11,243 nt of DNA from Candidatus Poseidoniaceae archaeon. GTDB lineage: Archaea; Thermoplasmatota; Poseidoniia; Poseidoniales; Poseidoniaceae. Location: assembly GCA_022451835.1 (NCBI GenBank), contig JAKUNX010000051.1:1-11243 (forward strand), read 5' to 3'. This document shows, one piece after another, positions 1-6,512 of the stretch. How positions within the stretch are numbered: position 1 is the stretch's first letter; the number at the start of each line of letters is the position of its first letter. Under the pieces are notes generated by a model. The model did no database searches, was not told the DNA's origin, and worked only from the letters and a program-made list of their open reading frames with translations. Position numbers and translations under genes: made by a program.

Positions 1-168
1 TATCGTATGCAGAAATTAAGTCGGAAAAAATGGCTATTAAATTGGTTTGTCGGTAAAGCAAGTAAGAAGCCTCAAATTCAAGAAATGATGACTGAAATGA
101 TTGCTTCTAAAGAGGCTCAAGAAAACCTGCATTCGCCATGGTTTATGTTCAAAACGCTGATGTTTTAG
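1..168 (+). CDS. C-terminal end of a probable FAD-dependent oxidoreductase, geranylgeranyl reductase-like (partial)
   Basis: The reading frame is open from base 1 to a TAG at 166-168 and gives the last 55 residues of a protein whose start lies upstream of the window. The tail is basic and amphipathic (LLNWFVGKASKKPQIQEM, then LHSPWFMFKTLMF). The pattern of a W/F-rich helix, 'P-x-I-x-x-M', and a final 'SPxFxxKxLxF' resembles from memory the C-terminus of geranylgeranyl reductase-family flavoproteins, which saturate isoprenoid chains of archaeal lipids. No FAD-binding or catalytic motif is inside the window, so the function is a guess; that it is coding is better supported by the 8-base junction to the next gene, whose Shine-Dalgarno overlaps this stop codon. 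It could equally be the tail of another flavoprotein or an unrelated protein. Confidence 0.5.
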   Translation, partial: YRMQKLSRKKWLLNWFVGKASKKPQIQEMMTEMIASKEAQENLHSPWFMFKTLMF

Positions 169-176
169 GTGATAAT

Positions 177-962
177 ATGGACAATAACTTAGATGGTGTT
201 GATGCAGTTTTCCTAGACCTAGATGGCACAATCTATCTTGGAGGGGATTTGATTCCAGGCGCATTAGAATTTCTAGAGCGTTGCGATGAAAAAGGTGTTA
301 AGCGGTTTTTCTTATCAAACAATTCAAGTCGTTCGGTTAATCAATACCTAAAGAAATTACATGATTTTGGAATTCCTGCAGAAGAAAAAGATGTATTATT
401 ATCAACTCATGATTTGCTTTCATGGTTAGCAAAAAATGACATCTCTCAAACTTGGTTAATTGGTACTGAAGGTATGAGAGAGATGTTAGAAGAGCGTGGA
501 ATCGCCACCAATAGTGAAACCCCTGAATATGTGGTGCTTGGCTATGATACAGAAATTAACTATGAGAAAATATCTATTGCAAGTATCCATCTGCATGCAG
601 GAGTGCCTCTTGTAGCTAGTCATCCTGACATGGTTTGCCCATCACCAGATGGGGGGTTGCCTGATGTTGGTGCGTATTTAGCAATGTTAAAGGTCACCAC
701 GGGGGTTGATCCTGAACACATAACTGGTAAGCCAAATGCCGGGATGATAATGCATAAAATCGAAGAATTGGGGTTAGATCCTGAAAAATGTGCCATGGTT
801 GGTGACAGGTTATACACAGATATTGCGATGGCGAATCGTGCTGGTTGTGTTGGCGTTTTGGTACTATCTGGTGAAGCGACTTTGGAGGATGTTGCTCAAT
901 TAGATGAAGGGGCTGAACAAATGCCAACTATTATTGTCAATAGTGTAGCAGAATTACTGTAA
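177..962 (+). CDS. HAD-superfamily class IIA sugar/glycolate phosphatase (NagD-like)
   Basis: A 261-residue soluble hydrolase with all four HAD motifs. Motif I is FLDLDGTIYLGG (nucleophile D14, acid/base D16), motif II is FLSNNSSRS (about 46-53), the conserved lysine is K185 in TGKPNAGM, and motif IV is MVGDRLYTDIAMA (D210, D215, binding Mg2+). A class IIA cap of about 100 residues lies between motifs II and III. Family members (NagD, archaeal p-nitrophenyl phosphatases, phosphoglycolate phosphatases) remove phosphate from small phosphorylated metabolites; the substrate cannot be read from sequence. I chose the ATG at 177 over the in-frame ATG at 138: it has an AGGTGA Shine-Dalgarno four bases upstream (167-172), while 138 would overlap the upstream gene by 31 bases and add a poorly conserved-looking leader. 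The next gene starts 9 bases after the stop, so the two are probably co-transcribed. Confidence 0.93.
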   Translation: MDNNLDGVDAVFLDLDGTIYLGGDLIPGALEFLERCDEKGVKRFFLSNNSSRSVNQYLKKLHDFGIPAEEKDVLLSTHDLLSWLAKNDISQTWLIGTEGMREMLEERGIATNSETPEYVVLGYDTEINYEKISIASIHLHAGVPLVASHPDMVCPSPDGGLPDVGAYLAMLKVTTGVDPEHITGKPNAGMIMHKIEELGLDPEKCAMVGDRLYTDIAMANRAGCVGVLVLSGEATLEDVAQLDEGAEQMPTIIVNSVAELL

Positions 963-971
963 GGTGTCTTC

Positions 972-1883
972 ATGAGTTTTTTTAAGCGTCTATCTTGGCT
1001 CTTACAACGCAGAAAAAAATTCCCCCATGATGACATACACAGAGCTGGTGAGTTAGCAGAAATGCGTCTTGCCAAACTGTCGAGGGCGGCTGGAAAGGGT
1101 AATGGTTGGAATGTTTTCGAATCGGTGAGAATACCTGACCCAGACGGAGGTAGAAGAGAAATAGATATGGTAATCATTGGCGGCAACACAATATTAGTTG
1201 TTGAGCAAAAACATTGGGCCGGATCTTTTCGAATCAATAAGCAACATCACTTTATTCAAAAGAGGAAAAATGGCCAAGAACATAGTCATGATGGAGTAGC
1301 AGACAGAATTGCTCGAAAGGCAAGGTTGTTGTTAGAATTACACAAGAATAGGGCTGGGTTATCAGATAATGAAATGCCAGAATCAAGAGTAATTGTGGCA
1401 ATGACGCATCAAAAACTTGAATGGCCAAAAATACCCAAAGATTTAGCGGCTGAAATGGTGAATGAGAAGGGTTTTCTCGACATCCTCAAAACGAATAATC
1501 CTGGTGAAGTAAATCAAGAATTGGTCGACACAATGAATGGTTTTAACACTTGGGACGAGGTTCATATGTATGGCGGTTTAATGAATAAAGGAGATGTTTT
1601 ATCGCTTGGACTTGGCGAACAATTGGCAGAAATTTTTGACCAGCGTGACTGTGAAGTTACCGGAAATACCATGCACAAACGCAGTCTTTTCTCTGTTTTC
1701 GACAAACAGCCATCTACTGCATCGATAAAAATTGGAAGTAAAAATGCTGAATTAACAATTGGTCATGGGGCTAACCTTCACATGCATGTGGTCGGAGAAA
1801 GCAAGCCAAGAGACATCCCTTGGGCTTGTATCGACAAGATCGTCTTATCCAAGCCAGCTGCGGAATGGAATCGAAATAGGTGA
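972..1883 (+). CDS. NERD-domain (nuclease-related) protein
   Basis: A 303-residue protein with an N-terminal NERD domain, a PD-(D/E)XK-like fold proposed to act on nucleic acids. Visible NERD signature: G26-E27 in the first helix (AGELAEMRLAKL), R-x-E-I-D65 before a beta strand, and the VVEQKHWAG strand carrying the E78-x-K80 catalytic pair, followed by G84. The usual D, E and K active-site residues are therefore present. The later two thirds (about 100-303) match no domain I recognise; residues 250-295 look beta-rich. There is a short basic hydrophobic N-terminus (FFKRLSWLLQRRKK) but no clear signal peptide or transmembrane helix. Start: AAGGTG at 961-966 overlaps the previous stop and lies five bases from the ATG. 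The stop TGA (1881-1883) is embedded in the Shine-Dalgarno of the following SemiSWEET gene. The biological role is unknown; NERD proteins occur in all domains and on some plasmids. Confidence 0.82.
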   Translation: MSFFKRLSWLLQRRKKFPHDDIHRAGELAEMRLAKLSRAAGKGNGWNVFESVRIPDPDGGRREIDMVIIGGNTILVVEQKHWAGSFRINKQHHFIQKRKNGQEHSHDGVADRIARKARLLLELHKNRAGLSDNEMPESRVIVAMTHQKLEWPKIPKDLAAEMVNEKGFLDILKTNNPGEVNQELVDTMNGFNTWDEVHMYGGLMNKGDVLSLGLGEQLAEIFDQRDCEVTGNTMHKRSLFSVFDKQPSTASIKIGSKNAELTIGHGANLHMHVVGESKPRDIPWACIDKIVLSKPAAEWNRNR

Positions 1884-1887
1884 TTGG

Positions 1888-2157
1888 ATGGCTTCATGGT
1901 TAATCGAGGGCATCGGAATCGCGGCAGGAGTTATTGGAGTACTAGCATGGGGCCCTCAAATTGTCGAAGTTTGGAAGCACAAACGCCATGACGGGATTTC
2001 ATTGCCAACATTTTCCATTGTGGCATTCTCGTTGTCGTTATGGTTAATTTACGGGATTGCGATAAAATCAACTGCTATGATTTTCGCCAATATTTTGACA
2101 TTAAGTGTTATTGCGATAATAATTATTGGCGTTGTAAGAATCCGTAAATCGGAGTAG
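1888..2157 (+). CDS. SemiSWEET-type small sugar transporter (PQ-loop family)
   Basis: An 89-residue membrane protein with the three-helix SemiSWEET architecture: TM1 about 5-24, TM2 about 41-58, TM3 about 64-84, with charged loops (KHKRHDG and a C-terminal RIRKSE). The PQ motif is P23-Q24 in LAWGPQIVEVWK, followed by 'DGISLPTF', 'LSLWLIYG' and a conserved asparagine, N68, in TM3. SemiSWEETs homodimerise to make one translocation path for mono- or disaccharides by facilitated diffusion; the sugar here is unknown. The open frame extends upstream to 1759 inside the NERD gene, but the ATG at 1888 is the real start: AGGTGA at 1878-1883 sits four bases upstream and the protein begins just before TM1, matching the usual family length of 85-95 residues. 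It lies four bases after the NERD stop and is the last gene of this string. Confidence 0.9.
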   Translation: MASWLIEGIGIAAGVIGVLAWGPQIVEVWKHKRHDGISLPTFSIVAFSLSLWLIYGIAIKSTAMIFANILTLSVIAIIIIGVVRIRKSE

Positions 2158-2237
2158 ATTTGGACGTGATTTTTTCGTGATGTTGATATATGTGGACCTT
2201 TTGGGCACTATGTAACCGATGGTTAAGTAGTGGTCTT
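2158..2237 (+). promoter_or_regulatory. Probable promoter of the chaperone gene cluster
   Basis: This 80-base gap is the first real intergenic space in the + strand gene series. It holds a TATA-like box GATATATG (2185-2192), which would put transcription start near 2213-2217 and leave a leader of roughly 20-25 bases. Just upstream are two copies of CGTGAT (2165-2170 and 2176-2181), 11 bases apart and separated by a T-run, placed where a regulator or TFB could bind. A good Shine-Dalgarno before the ATG at 2238 is not visible. All of this is inferred from composition and position. Confidence 0.4.
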
Positions 2238-2924
2238 ATGATTGAAGGTGATGATTGGGAAGAACAGATGATTGACCGCTTGGTTGAGATGTTTAGAAAC
2301 ATGGGGATGTCGCTGAATAAAGACCAGATTAAAGGATTAATGAAGCAATTCAAATCTCAATTCGAAAAAATGGGATTAGATGCTGATAAATTAAGCAGTG
2401 GGGATGTGAATTTCAACTTTGATCTCTCTAATTTAAGCAAAATGTTCCAATCTGGACAGTCGATTGAGGACATTCTTGGCAACTTAGGCATGGATGTAAA
2501 GGTTGATGCTGCCCCAGTAGAAGTCGAAACTCCAGAAATAGAGGATGATGGTGATGAGGTACTAAAATTGCCAAATGATGACTTTTATCTAGATGGTTGG
2601 AACATGTCAATTACTATTGATTTCACCCTAAAGGGCGAGGTTAAGGAGATGCAGATGGAAATGAACCTATCTAAGGGTGGTTCTTTGTTAGAAATAATGA
2701 AACAAACACAAACTAAACCAATGGCTAGGATTAAATTGCCACATCCTTGTGAAGATGTTGTAGGTTGGTCATTGAATAATGGGATTCTCGATATTACGTT
2801 GAAGTTGACGCCACAGGGCTCTGCTTTAGGAGATATTGATGATGATGCTCCTTCTGCCGAAGTCAGTTTAGACTTGGGTGACGATGATGATGATGAGGAT
2901 GATGGTGGAATTCCAATATTTTGA
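2238..2924 (+). CDS. Putative Hsp20/p23-like co-chaperone with helical N-terminus and acidic tail
   Basis: A 228-residue protein I do not recognise as a named family. Three parts can be seen. Residues 1-85 are methionine-rich, amphipathic and probably helical (MIDRLVEMFRNMGM, IKGLMKQFKSQFEKMG). Residues about 108-192 form a beta-rich domain (DDFYLDGWNMSITIDF, then VVGWSLNNGILDITLKL); the final strand pattern resembles the 'x-x-x-NGVLEVTL' end of the alpha-crystallin/Hsp20 or CS/p23 fold. Residues 200-228 are an aspartate-rich tail with D215-D219 in a row. A CS-like domain followed by an acidic tail is the layout of p23 co-chaperones. The gene ends 21 bases before dnaK and seems to head the chaperone cluster, which supports a role in protein folding. 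The ATG at 2238 is preferred to 2190, which overlaps the TATA-like box and adds a tryptophan/cysteine-rich stretch with no ribosome binding site. Function is inferred from fold resemblance and neighbours only. Confidence 0.7.
   Translation: MIEGDDWEEQMIDRLVEMFRNMGMSLNKDQIKGLMKQFKSQFEKMGLDADKLSSGDVNFNFDLSNLSKMFQSGQSIEDILGNLGMDVKVDAAPVEVETPEIEDDGDEVLKLPNDDFYLDGWNMSITIDFTLKGEVKEMQMEMNLSKGGSLLEIMKQTQTKPMARIKLPHPCEDVVGWSLNNGILDITLKLTPQGSALGDIDDDAPSAEVSLDLGDDDDDEDDGGIPIF
2880..2906 (+). repeat. GAT/GAC-rich low-complexity tract coding an Asp/Glu tail
   Basis: A run of GAY and GAG codons encodes the acidic segment of the Hsp20/p23-like protein (residues 215-223). The triplet repeat could vary in length by slippage in whole codons without breaking the frame. 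Confidence 0.6.
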
Positions 2925-2945
2925 AAATAAAAAGGAAGTGAAAAA

Positions 2946-4832
2946 ATGGGTAAAGTAATAGGAATAGATTTGGGAACGACAAATAGTTGTGTTGCAACAA
3001 TAGAAAATGGCGAGGCTGTCGTAATAGCCAATGCAGAAGGAGCTAGAACAACCCCTTCAGTGGTTGCATTTGCAAAAGATGGCGGGGAGAGATTGATTGG
3101 AGTAACTGCCAAGAGACAAGCAGTAACAAATTCGCAGAGAACTCTCCTGTCTGTAAAGCGTCATATGGGTACAGATTGGAACTCAAAAATTGATGAAAAG
3201 GAGTATACTCCGCAAGAAATTTCTGCATTCATTCTACAAAAATTGAAGGCTGATGCGGAAGCGTATTTGGGCTCTGAAGTAAATCAGGCAGTAATTACAT
3301 GTCCTGCATATTTTACTGATGCTCAAAGAACTGCAACTAAAGATGCTGGTCGTATTGCTGGTTTGGAAGTTTTGCGAATTATCAACGAGCCAACTGCAGC
3401 TGCATTAGCATATGGTGTGGATAAAGAAGATGATCAAACTATTCTTGTCTATGACCTTGGAGGTGGAACCTTTGACGTATCAATACTCGAAATCTATCAA
3501 GTTGATGGGCAACCACAAATCGAGGTAAAGGCTACTGCTGGAAACAATAAACTTGGTGGTGATGATTTCGATGAGCAAATTATTGACTGGCTAGTAAAGG
3601 AATTCAAGAAAGATACCGGAATTGATTTGGCGAAGGATTTGACTGCAATGTCAAGATTGAAAGAAGCCGCTGAAAAGGCAAAAATCGAATTGTCTGGGAC
3701 TCAACAAACTCAAATAAATTTGCCATTTATTACCATGGTTGATGGGCAACCAGAACATTTAGACATAGCATTAACTAGAGCAAAATTCGAAAGTTTGATT
3801 GCTAAATTGATTGAGAAAACTATGGCTCCAACCAGACAGGCAATGAAAGATGCTGGAGTTAAGAAAGGTGATGTTGATAAAGTGATTTTAGTGGGTGGCT
3901 CAACAAGGGTTCCTGCGGTTCAAACGGCCGTAGAAAAAGAAGCTGGTAAAGCACCATACAAAGGCATCAACCCTGATGAGGCAGTGGCAATGGGTGCCGC
4001 ACTACAAGCTGGTATTATTGCTGGTGATGAGGGCGTTTCTGATATTTTGCTACTCGATGTTACACCACTTACCCTTGGAATAGAAACTCTAGGTGGCGTA
4101 ATGACAACTATGATTGAGAGAAATACGACTATTCCTGCTCGACGTTCTGAAATTTACTCGACTGCTTCTGACAATCAGCCAGCAGTCACTATTCATGTAC
4201 TGCAAGGGGAAAGAGAATTTGCTAAGGACAATGTAACACTGGGAGAGTTCACTTTGATGGGTATCCCTGCTGCACCAAGAGGAGTTCCACAAATCGAAGT
4301 TACCTTTGATATCGATGCAAATGGTATTGTTAATGTTAGTGCTAAAGATATGGGGACCGGTAAGGAACAATCTGTAAAGATTGAAGCACAAACCTCGCTT
4401 TCTGAGGATGAAATACAAGCTAAGATTGCTGAAGCAGAAAATTTCGCTGAAGAAGACAAGCAAAGAAAGGCCAAGGTTGAATTAAGAAATATGGCTGATC
4501 AAGTACTATATCAAACACGGCGAACCTTAGATGAATCTTCTGATAAACTAGAGGATGATGATGTTAACCCTGTTAAGGAGCGTTTGGATGAATTAGAAAA
4601 ATTGGTTCAAGATGAAGATGGTAAACCGCTAGATATCGACGCTGTCGATGAGGCTGCAATTCAAGCGAAAGTCAAGGAAATCGAAGAGGCAATGCATGGC
4701 GTATCTGCTAAACTTTACGAGGCTGCATCAGCTGAAATGGCTGAGCAAGACGGTTCTGAAGATGATGGAAATATCGATGTTGGTGGCGATGAAGTCGTCG
4801 ATGCTGATTTTGAAGTCGTCGATGAAGATTGA
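2946..4832 (+). CDS. dnaK: Molecular chaperone DnaK (Hsp70)
   Basis: A complete 628-residue Hsp70, an ATP-driven cytosolic chaperone that binds exposed hydrophobic segments of unfolded proteins. Nucleotide-binding domain: phosphate-1 motif GIDLGTTNSCVA (6-17), catalytic K71 in SVKRHMG, phosphate-2 motif VYDLGGGTFDVS (about 168-179), and adenosine motif VILVGGSTRVPAV (313-325). The interdomain linker is LLLDVTPLTLGIE (about 368-380), followed by the beta-sandwich substrate domain, a helical lid and an acidic tail ending VVDADFEVVDED. After K71 the sequence goes almost directly to YTPQEIS, so it lacks the insert of about 24 residues found in Gram-negative DnaK. This is the short Gram-positive/archaeal form known for archaeal Hsp70s, which are thought to be acquired from bacteria. 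A GGAAGTG Shine-Dalgarno (2934-2940) lies five bases before the ATG. It sits between a putative Hsp20/p23-like gene and a thermosome gene; grpE and dnaJ are not in the window. Confidence 0.98.
   Translation: MGKVIGIDLGTTNSCVATIENGEAVVIANAEGARTTPSVVAFAKDGGERLIGVTAKRQAVTNSQRTLLSVKRHMGTDWNSKIDEKEYTPQEISAFILQKLKADAEAYLGSEVNQAVITCPAYFTDAQRTATKDAGRIAGLEVLRIINEPTAAALAYGVDKEDDQTILVYDLGGGTFDVSILEIYQVDGQPQIEVKATAGNNKLGGDDFDEQIIDWLVKEFKKDTGIDLAKDLTAMSRLKEAAEKAKIELSGTQQTQINLPFITMVDGQPEHLDIALTRAKFESLIAKLIEKTMAPTRQAMKDAGVKKGDVDKVILVGGSTRVPAVQTAVEKEAGKAPYKGINPDEAVAMGAALQAGIIAGDEGVSDILLLDVTPLTLGIETLGGVMTTMIERNTTIPARRSEIYSTASDNQPAVTIHVLQGEREFAKDNVTLGEFTLMGIPAAPRGVPQIEVTFDIDANGIVNVSAKDMGTGKEQSVKIEAQTSLSEDEIQAKIAEAENFAEEDKQRKAKVELRNMADQVLYQTRRTLDESSDKLEDDDVNPVKERLDELEKLVQDEDGKPLDIDAVDEAAIQAKVKEIEEAMHGVSAKLYEAASAEMAEQDGSEDDGNIDVGGDEVVDADFEVVDED
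4791..4824 (+). repeat. Short direct repeat in the 3' end of dnaK
   Basis: The 13-base sequence GAAGTCGTCGATG occurs at 4791-4803 and again at 4812-4824, a 21-base period. It encodes the doubled E-V-V-D of the DnaK tail. DnaK tails commonly carry this doubled acidic pattern, so it probably reflects protein constraint rather than a mobile or regulatory element. Confidence 0.6.
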
Positions 4833-4867
4833 GGCGCACTTATTTCTTAGATGGTTGTGGGGTTGCC

Positions 4868-6445
4868 ATGAGCGAAGCCCCAATCCTCAGAGATACGATT
4901 CGTTCAAATGGCCGAGAGGCGTTGCAAAAAAATATTCAAGCGGCGTTGGCTCTTTCTGAAGCGATCAGGTCTACTCTTGGCCCAAAGGGATTGGATAAAC
5001 TATTGATTGATGATGAAGGAAGGACGTTGGTGACTAATGATGGAGTTACCGTTCTTGAAACCGCTAAGGTTGAGCACCCAGTGGCAAAGATGATGATTAA
5101 TGCTTCATCAACCCAGGATAGAATTGCTAAAGATGGTACGACAAGTACTGTGATTTTAGCAGGCGAGATGTTGCAAAATGCCTGGCAATTAGTGCTCCAA
5201 GGAATTCACCCCTCAACTATAGCCAGGGGTTATCGTAAGGCTGAGCAATATGTTTTGCAATGTATTCCTGAAATTAAACTAAATTCAAACGCTAAAATAA
5301 ATGAAACTGTTGTCAAAACTTCACTCGCCGGAAAAGGACACTATTCAATGCAGGAAGTGATTGCCAAAGTATCACTTGATGCTGTTCAAATAGTAGTAGA
5401 CGAGAATAACTCAGTCGACATGTCAAAGATAAAATTGATTTCTCAAACAGGTGGCAGAGTAGAAGATTCGAAGGTGTTTAAGGGTTTAATGTTGCCAAAA
5501 AATCGAATCTCCAGTGATATGAAGAAAGAAGTTCTAGGTGGGAAAATTCTTCTAGTCGATGGGGGATTAGAAAAGAAAAATGTGTCTACTGACTTGAAAT
5601 TAAATGTTGGAAGTATTGGCATACTTGAATCCTTTAGACAAGAAGAGCGAAAGATGCTTATGCAACAAGTTGACAAAATTGTTGAACATGGTGTTGATGT
5701 ATTAGCATGCCGTGAAAGTATTGATGATGATGTGAAAAGTTATCTGGTTGAAAAGGGAATTCAAGCATTTCGTAGAGTTGCAAGAAGTGATTTGAATATG
5801 CTTGCAAGAGCATGTGGCGCTAGATTGGTAAATTCAATTCAAACTAGTCGGGTTAATGATATTGGAGATTTGGTTTCAAGTAAAAACATCAATATTGATG
5901 GGAAGGATTTTTGGATTGTTGAAAGTGATGGCAAAGCTGCAACTATTGTAGCCAAAGGAAGTACTGTAGACATTCTTGGTGAGGTTGAACGGTGCTTTGA
6001 TGACTCTCTTGGGGTAAGTGTACAATTAATCGAAGATGGTTTTGTTGTATGTGGAGGTGGTGCCTCATATGTTGCTCTAGCACGTAGATTGAGGCGTTAT
6101 GCTGAAACAATTCCTGGTCGTGAGCAATTAGCCATAGAGGCTTATGCGGATGCAATTGAGGTAATTGTTAGGGTACTTGCTGAAAATGCTGGAATTGACC
6201 CAATATCTGCATTACTAGACGTTGTTGCGGAACAAACCAACTCTAATTCTGACCAAATAGGAATTAATTTGACGACTGGCAAACCAGGAAATATGTTAGA
6301 TTTAGAGGTATTAGAACCCCAGGGGATTGTTAAACAGGCACTGATTGGTGCTACTGAAGTAGCAATTTCCGTCCTTAGAATAGATGATGTTTTGTGGGCT
6401 AAGCAAGATTTAGAAATGCCGGAGTTGCCTGAAGACGAGATGTAA
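4868..6445 (+). CDS. Thermosome subunit (group II chaperonin), divergent
   Basis: A 525-residue subunit of the archaeal ring-shaped ATP-dependent folding chamber. Recognisable blocks: STLGPKGLDKLL (35-46), VTNDGVTVLETAKVEHPVAKM (55-75), DGTTSTVILAGEML (89-102), the apical/helical-protrusion segment GLMLPKNRISSDM and ILLVDGGLEKKNV (206-239), ERCFDDSLGV (374-383) with D379 at the hydrolysis-linked Asp position, CGGGASYVALARRL (395-408), GREQLAIEAYADAIEVI (417-433), and LRIDDVLWAK near the end. Departures from consensus: GDGTT reads K88-DGTT, and the two glutamates normally after GGGA are Tyr and Ala. There is no GGM-rich C-terminal tail; it ends in an acidic DLEMPELPEDEM. The start at ATG 4868 gives the standard thermosome N-terminus; an upstream TTG (4829) overlapping the dnaK stop would add 13 atypical residues. 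There is no strong Shine-Dalgarno. The gene follows dnaK by 35 bases and is probably co-transcribed with it. Confidence 0.95.
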   Translation: MSEAPILRDTIRSNGREALQKNIQAALALSEAIRSTLGPKGLDKLLIDDEGRTLVTNDGVTVLETAKVEHPVAKMMINASSTQDRIAKDGTTSTVILAGEMLQNAWQLVLQGIHPSTIARGYRKAEQYVLQCIPEIKLNSNAKINETVVKTSLAGKGHYSMQEVIAKVSLDAVQIVVDENNSVDMSKIKLISQTGGRVEDSKVFKGLMLPKNRISSDMKKEVLGGKILLVDGGLEKKNVSTDLKLNVGSIGILESFRQEERKMLMQQVDKIVEHGVDVLACRESIDDDVKSYLVEKGIQAFRRVARSDLNMLARACGARLVNSIQTSRVNDIGDLVSSKNINIDGKDFWIVESDGKAATIVAKGSTVDILGEVERCFDDSLGVSVQLIEDGFVVCGGGASYVALARRLRRYAETIPGREQLAIEAYADAIEVIVRVLAENAGIDPISALLDVVAEQTNSNSDQIGINLTTGKPGNMLDLEVLEPQGIVKQALIGATEVAISVLRIDDVLWAKQDLEMPELPEDEM

Positions 6446-6512
6446 TAAAACGTATATTTATGCTATGGATGCAAGATAGGCATTCAAATACTCGTAAATC
6501 TCGCAAAATTTG
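6446..6512 (+). promoter_or_regulatory. Probable promoter of the HMG-CoA synthase gene
   Basis: The thermosome gene ends in tandem stops (TAATAA, 6443-6448). A TATA-like GTATATTTA follows at 6452-6460, predicting a start of transcription near 6481 and a leader of about 30 bases without an obvious Shine-Dalgarno. An imperfect inverted repeat (ATGCTAT at 6460-6466 with ATAGGCAT at 6476-6483) lies between the two, too weak to call a terminator or operator. Confidence 0.4.

Noticed and set aside
138..176. Longer phosphatase start at ATG 138
   Set aside because: It would overlap the upstream gene by 31 bases and has no Shine-Dalgarno, while ATG 177 has AGGTGA at ideal spacing.
896..1237. A 113-codon minus-strand frame over the phosphatase/NERD junction
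   Set aside because: It lies opposite two genes with intact catalytic motifs and shows no recognisable domain or ribosome binding site.
1759..1887. 43-residue N-terminal extension of the SemiSWEET frame
   Set aside because: It overlaps the NERD gene in another frame; the family length and Shine-Dalgarno position support ATG 1888.
2585..3112. A 175-codon minus-strand frame over the Hsp20/p23-like and dnaK genes
   Set aside because: It is antisense to two well-supported genes; its serine run is only the complement of the GAT-repeat tail, and no family motif is visible.
4089..4474. Two overlapping minus-strand frames (124 and 93 codons) inside dnaK
   Set aside because: They are shadows of the DnaK substrate-binding domain, whose coding frame is fully conserved.
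4829..4867. Thermosome start at TTG 4829 overlapping the dnaK stop
   Set aside because: The 13 extra residues are not thermosome-like and the codon is TTG without a ribosome binding site; ATG 4868 gives the usual N-terminus.
6460..6483. Imperfect inverted repeat as a terminator after the thermosome gene
   Set aside because: The stem is short with a bulge and there is no T-run after it.
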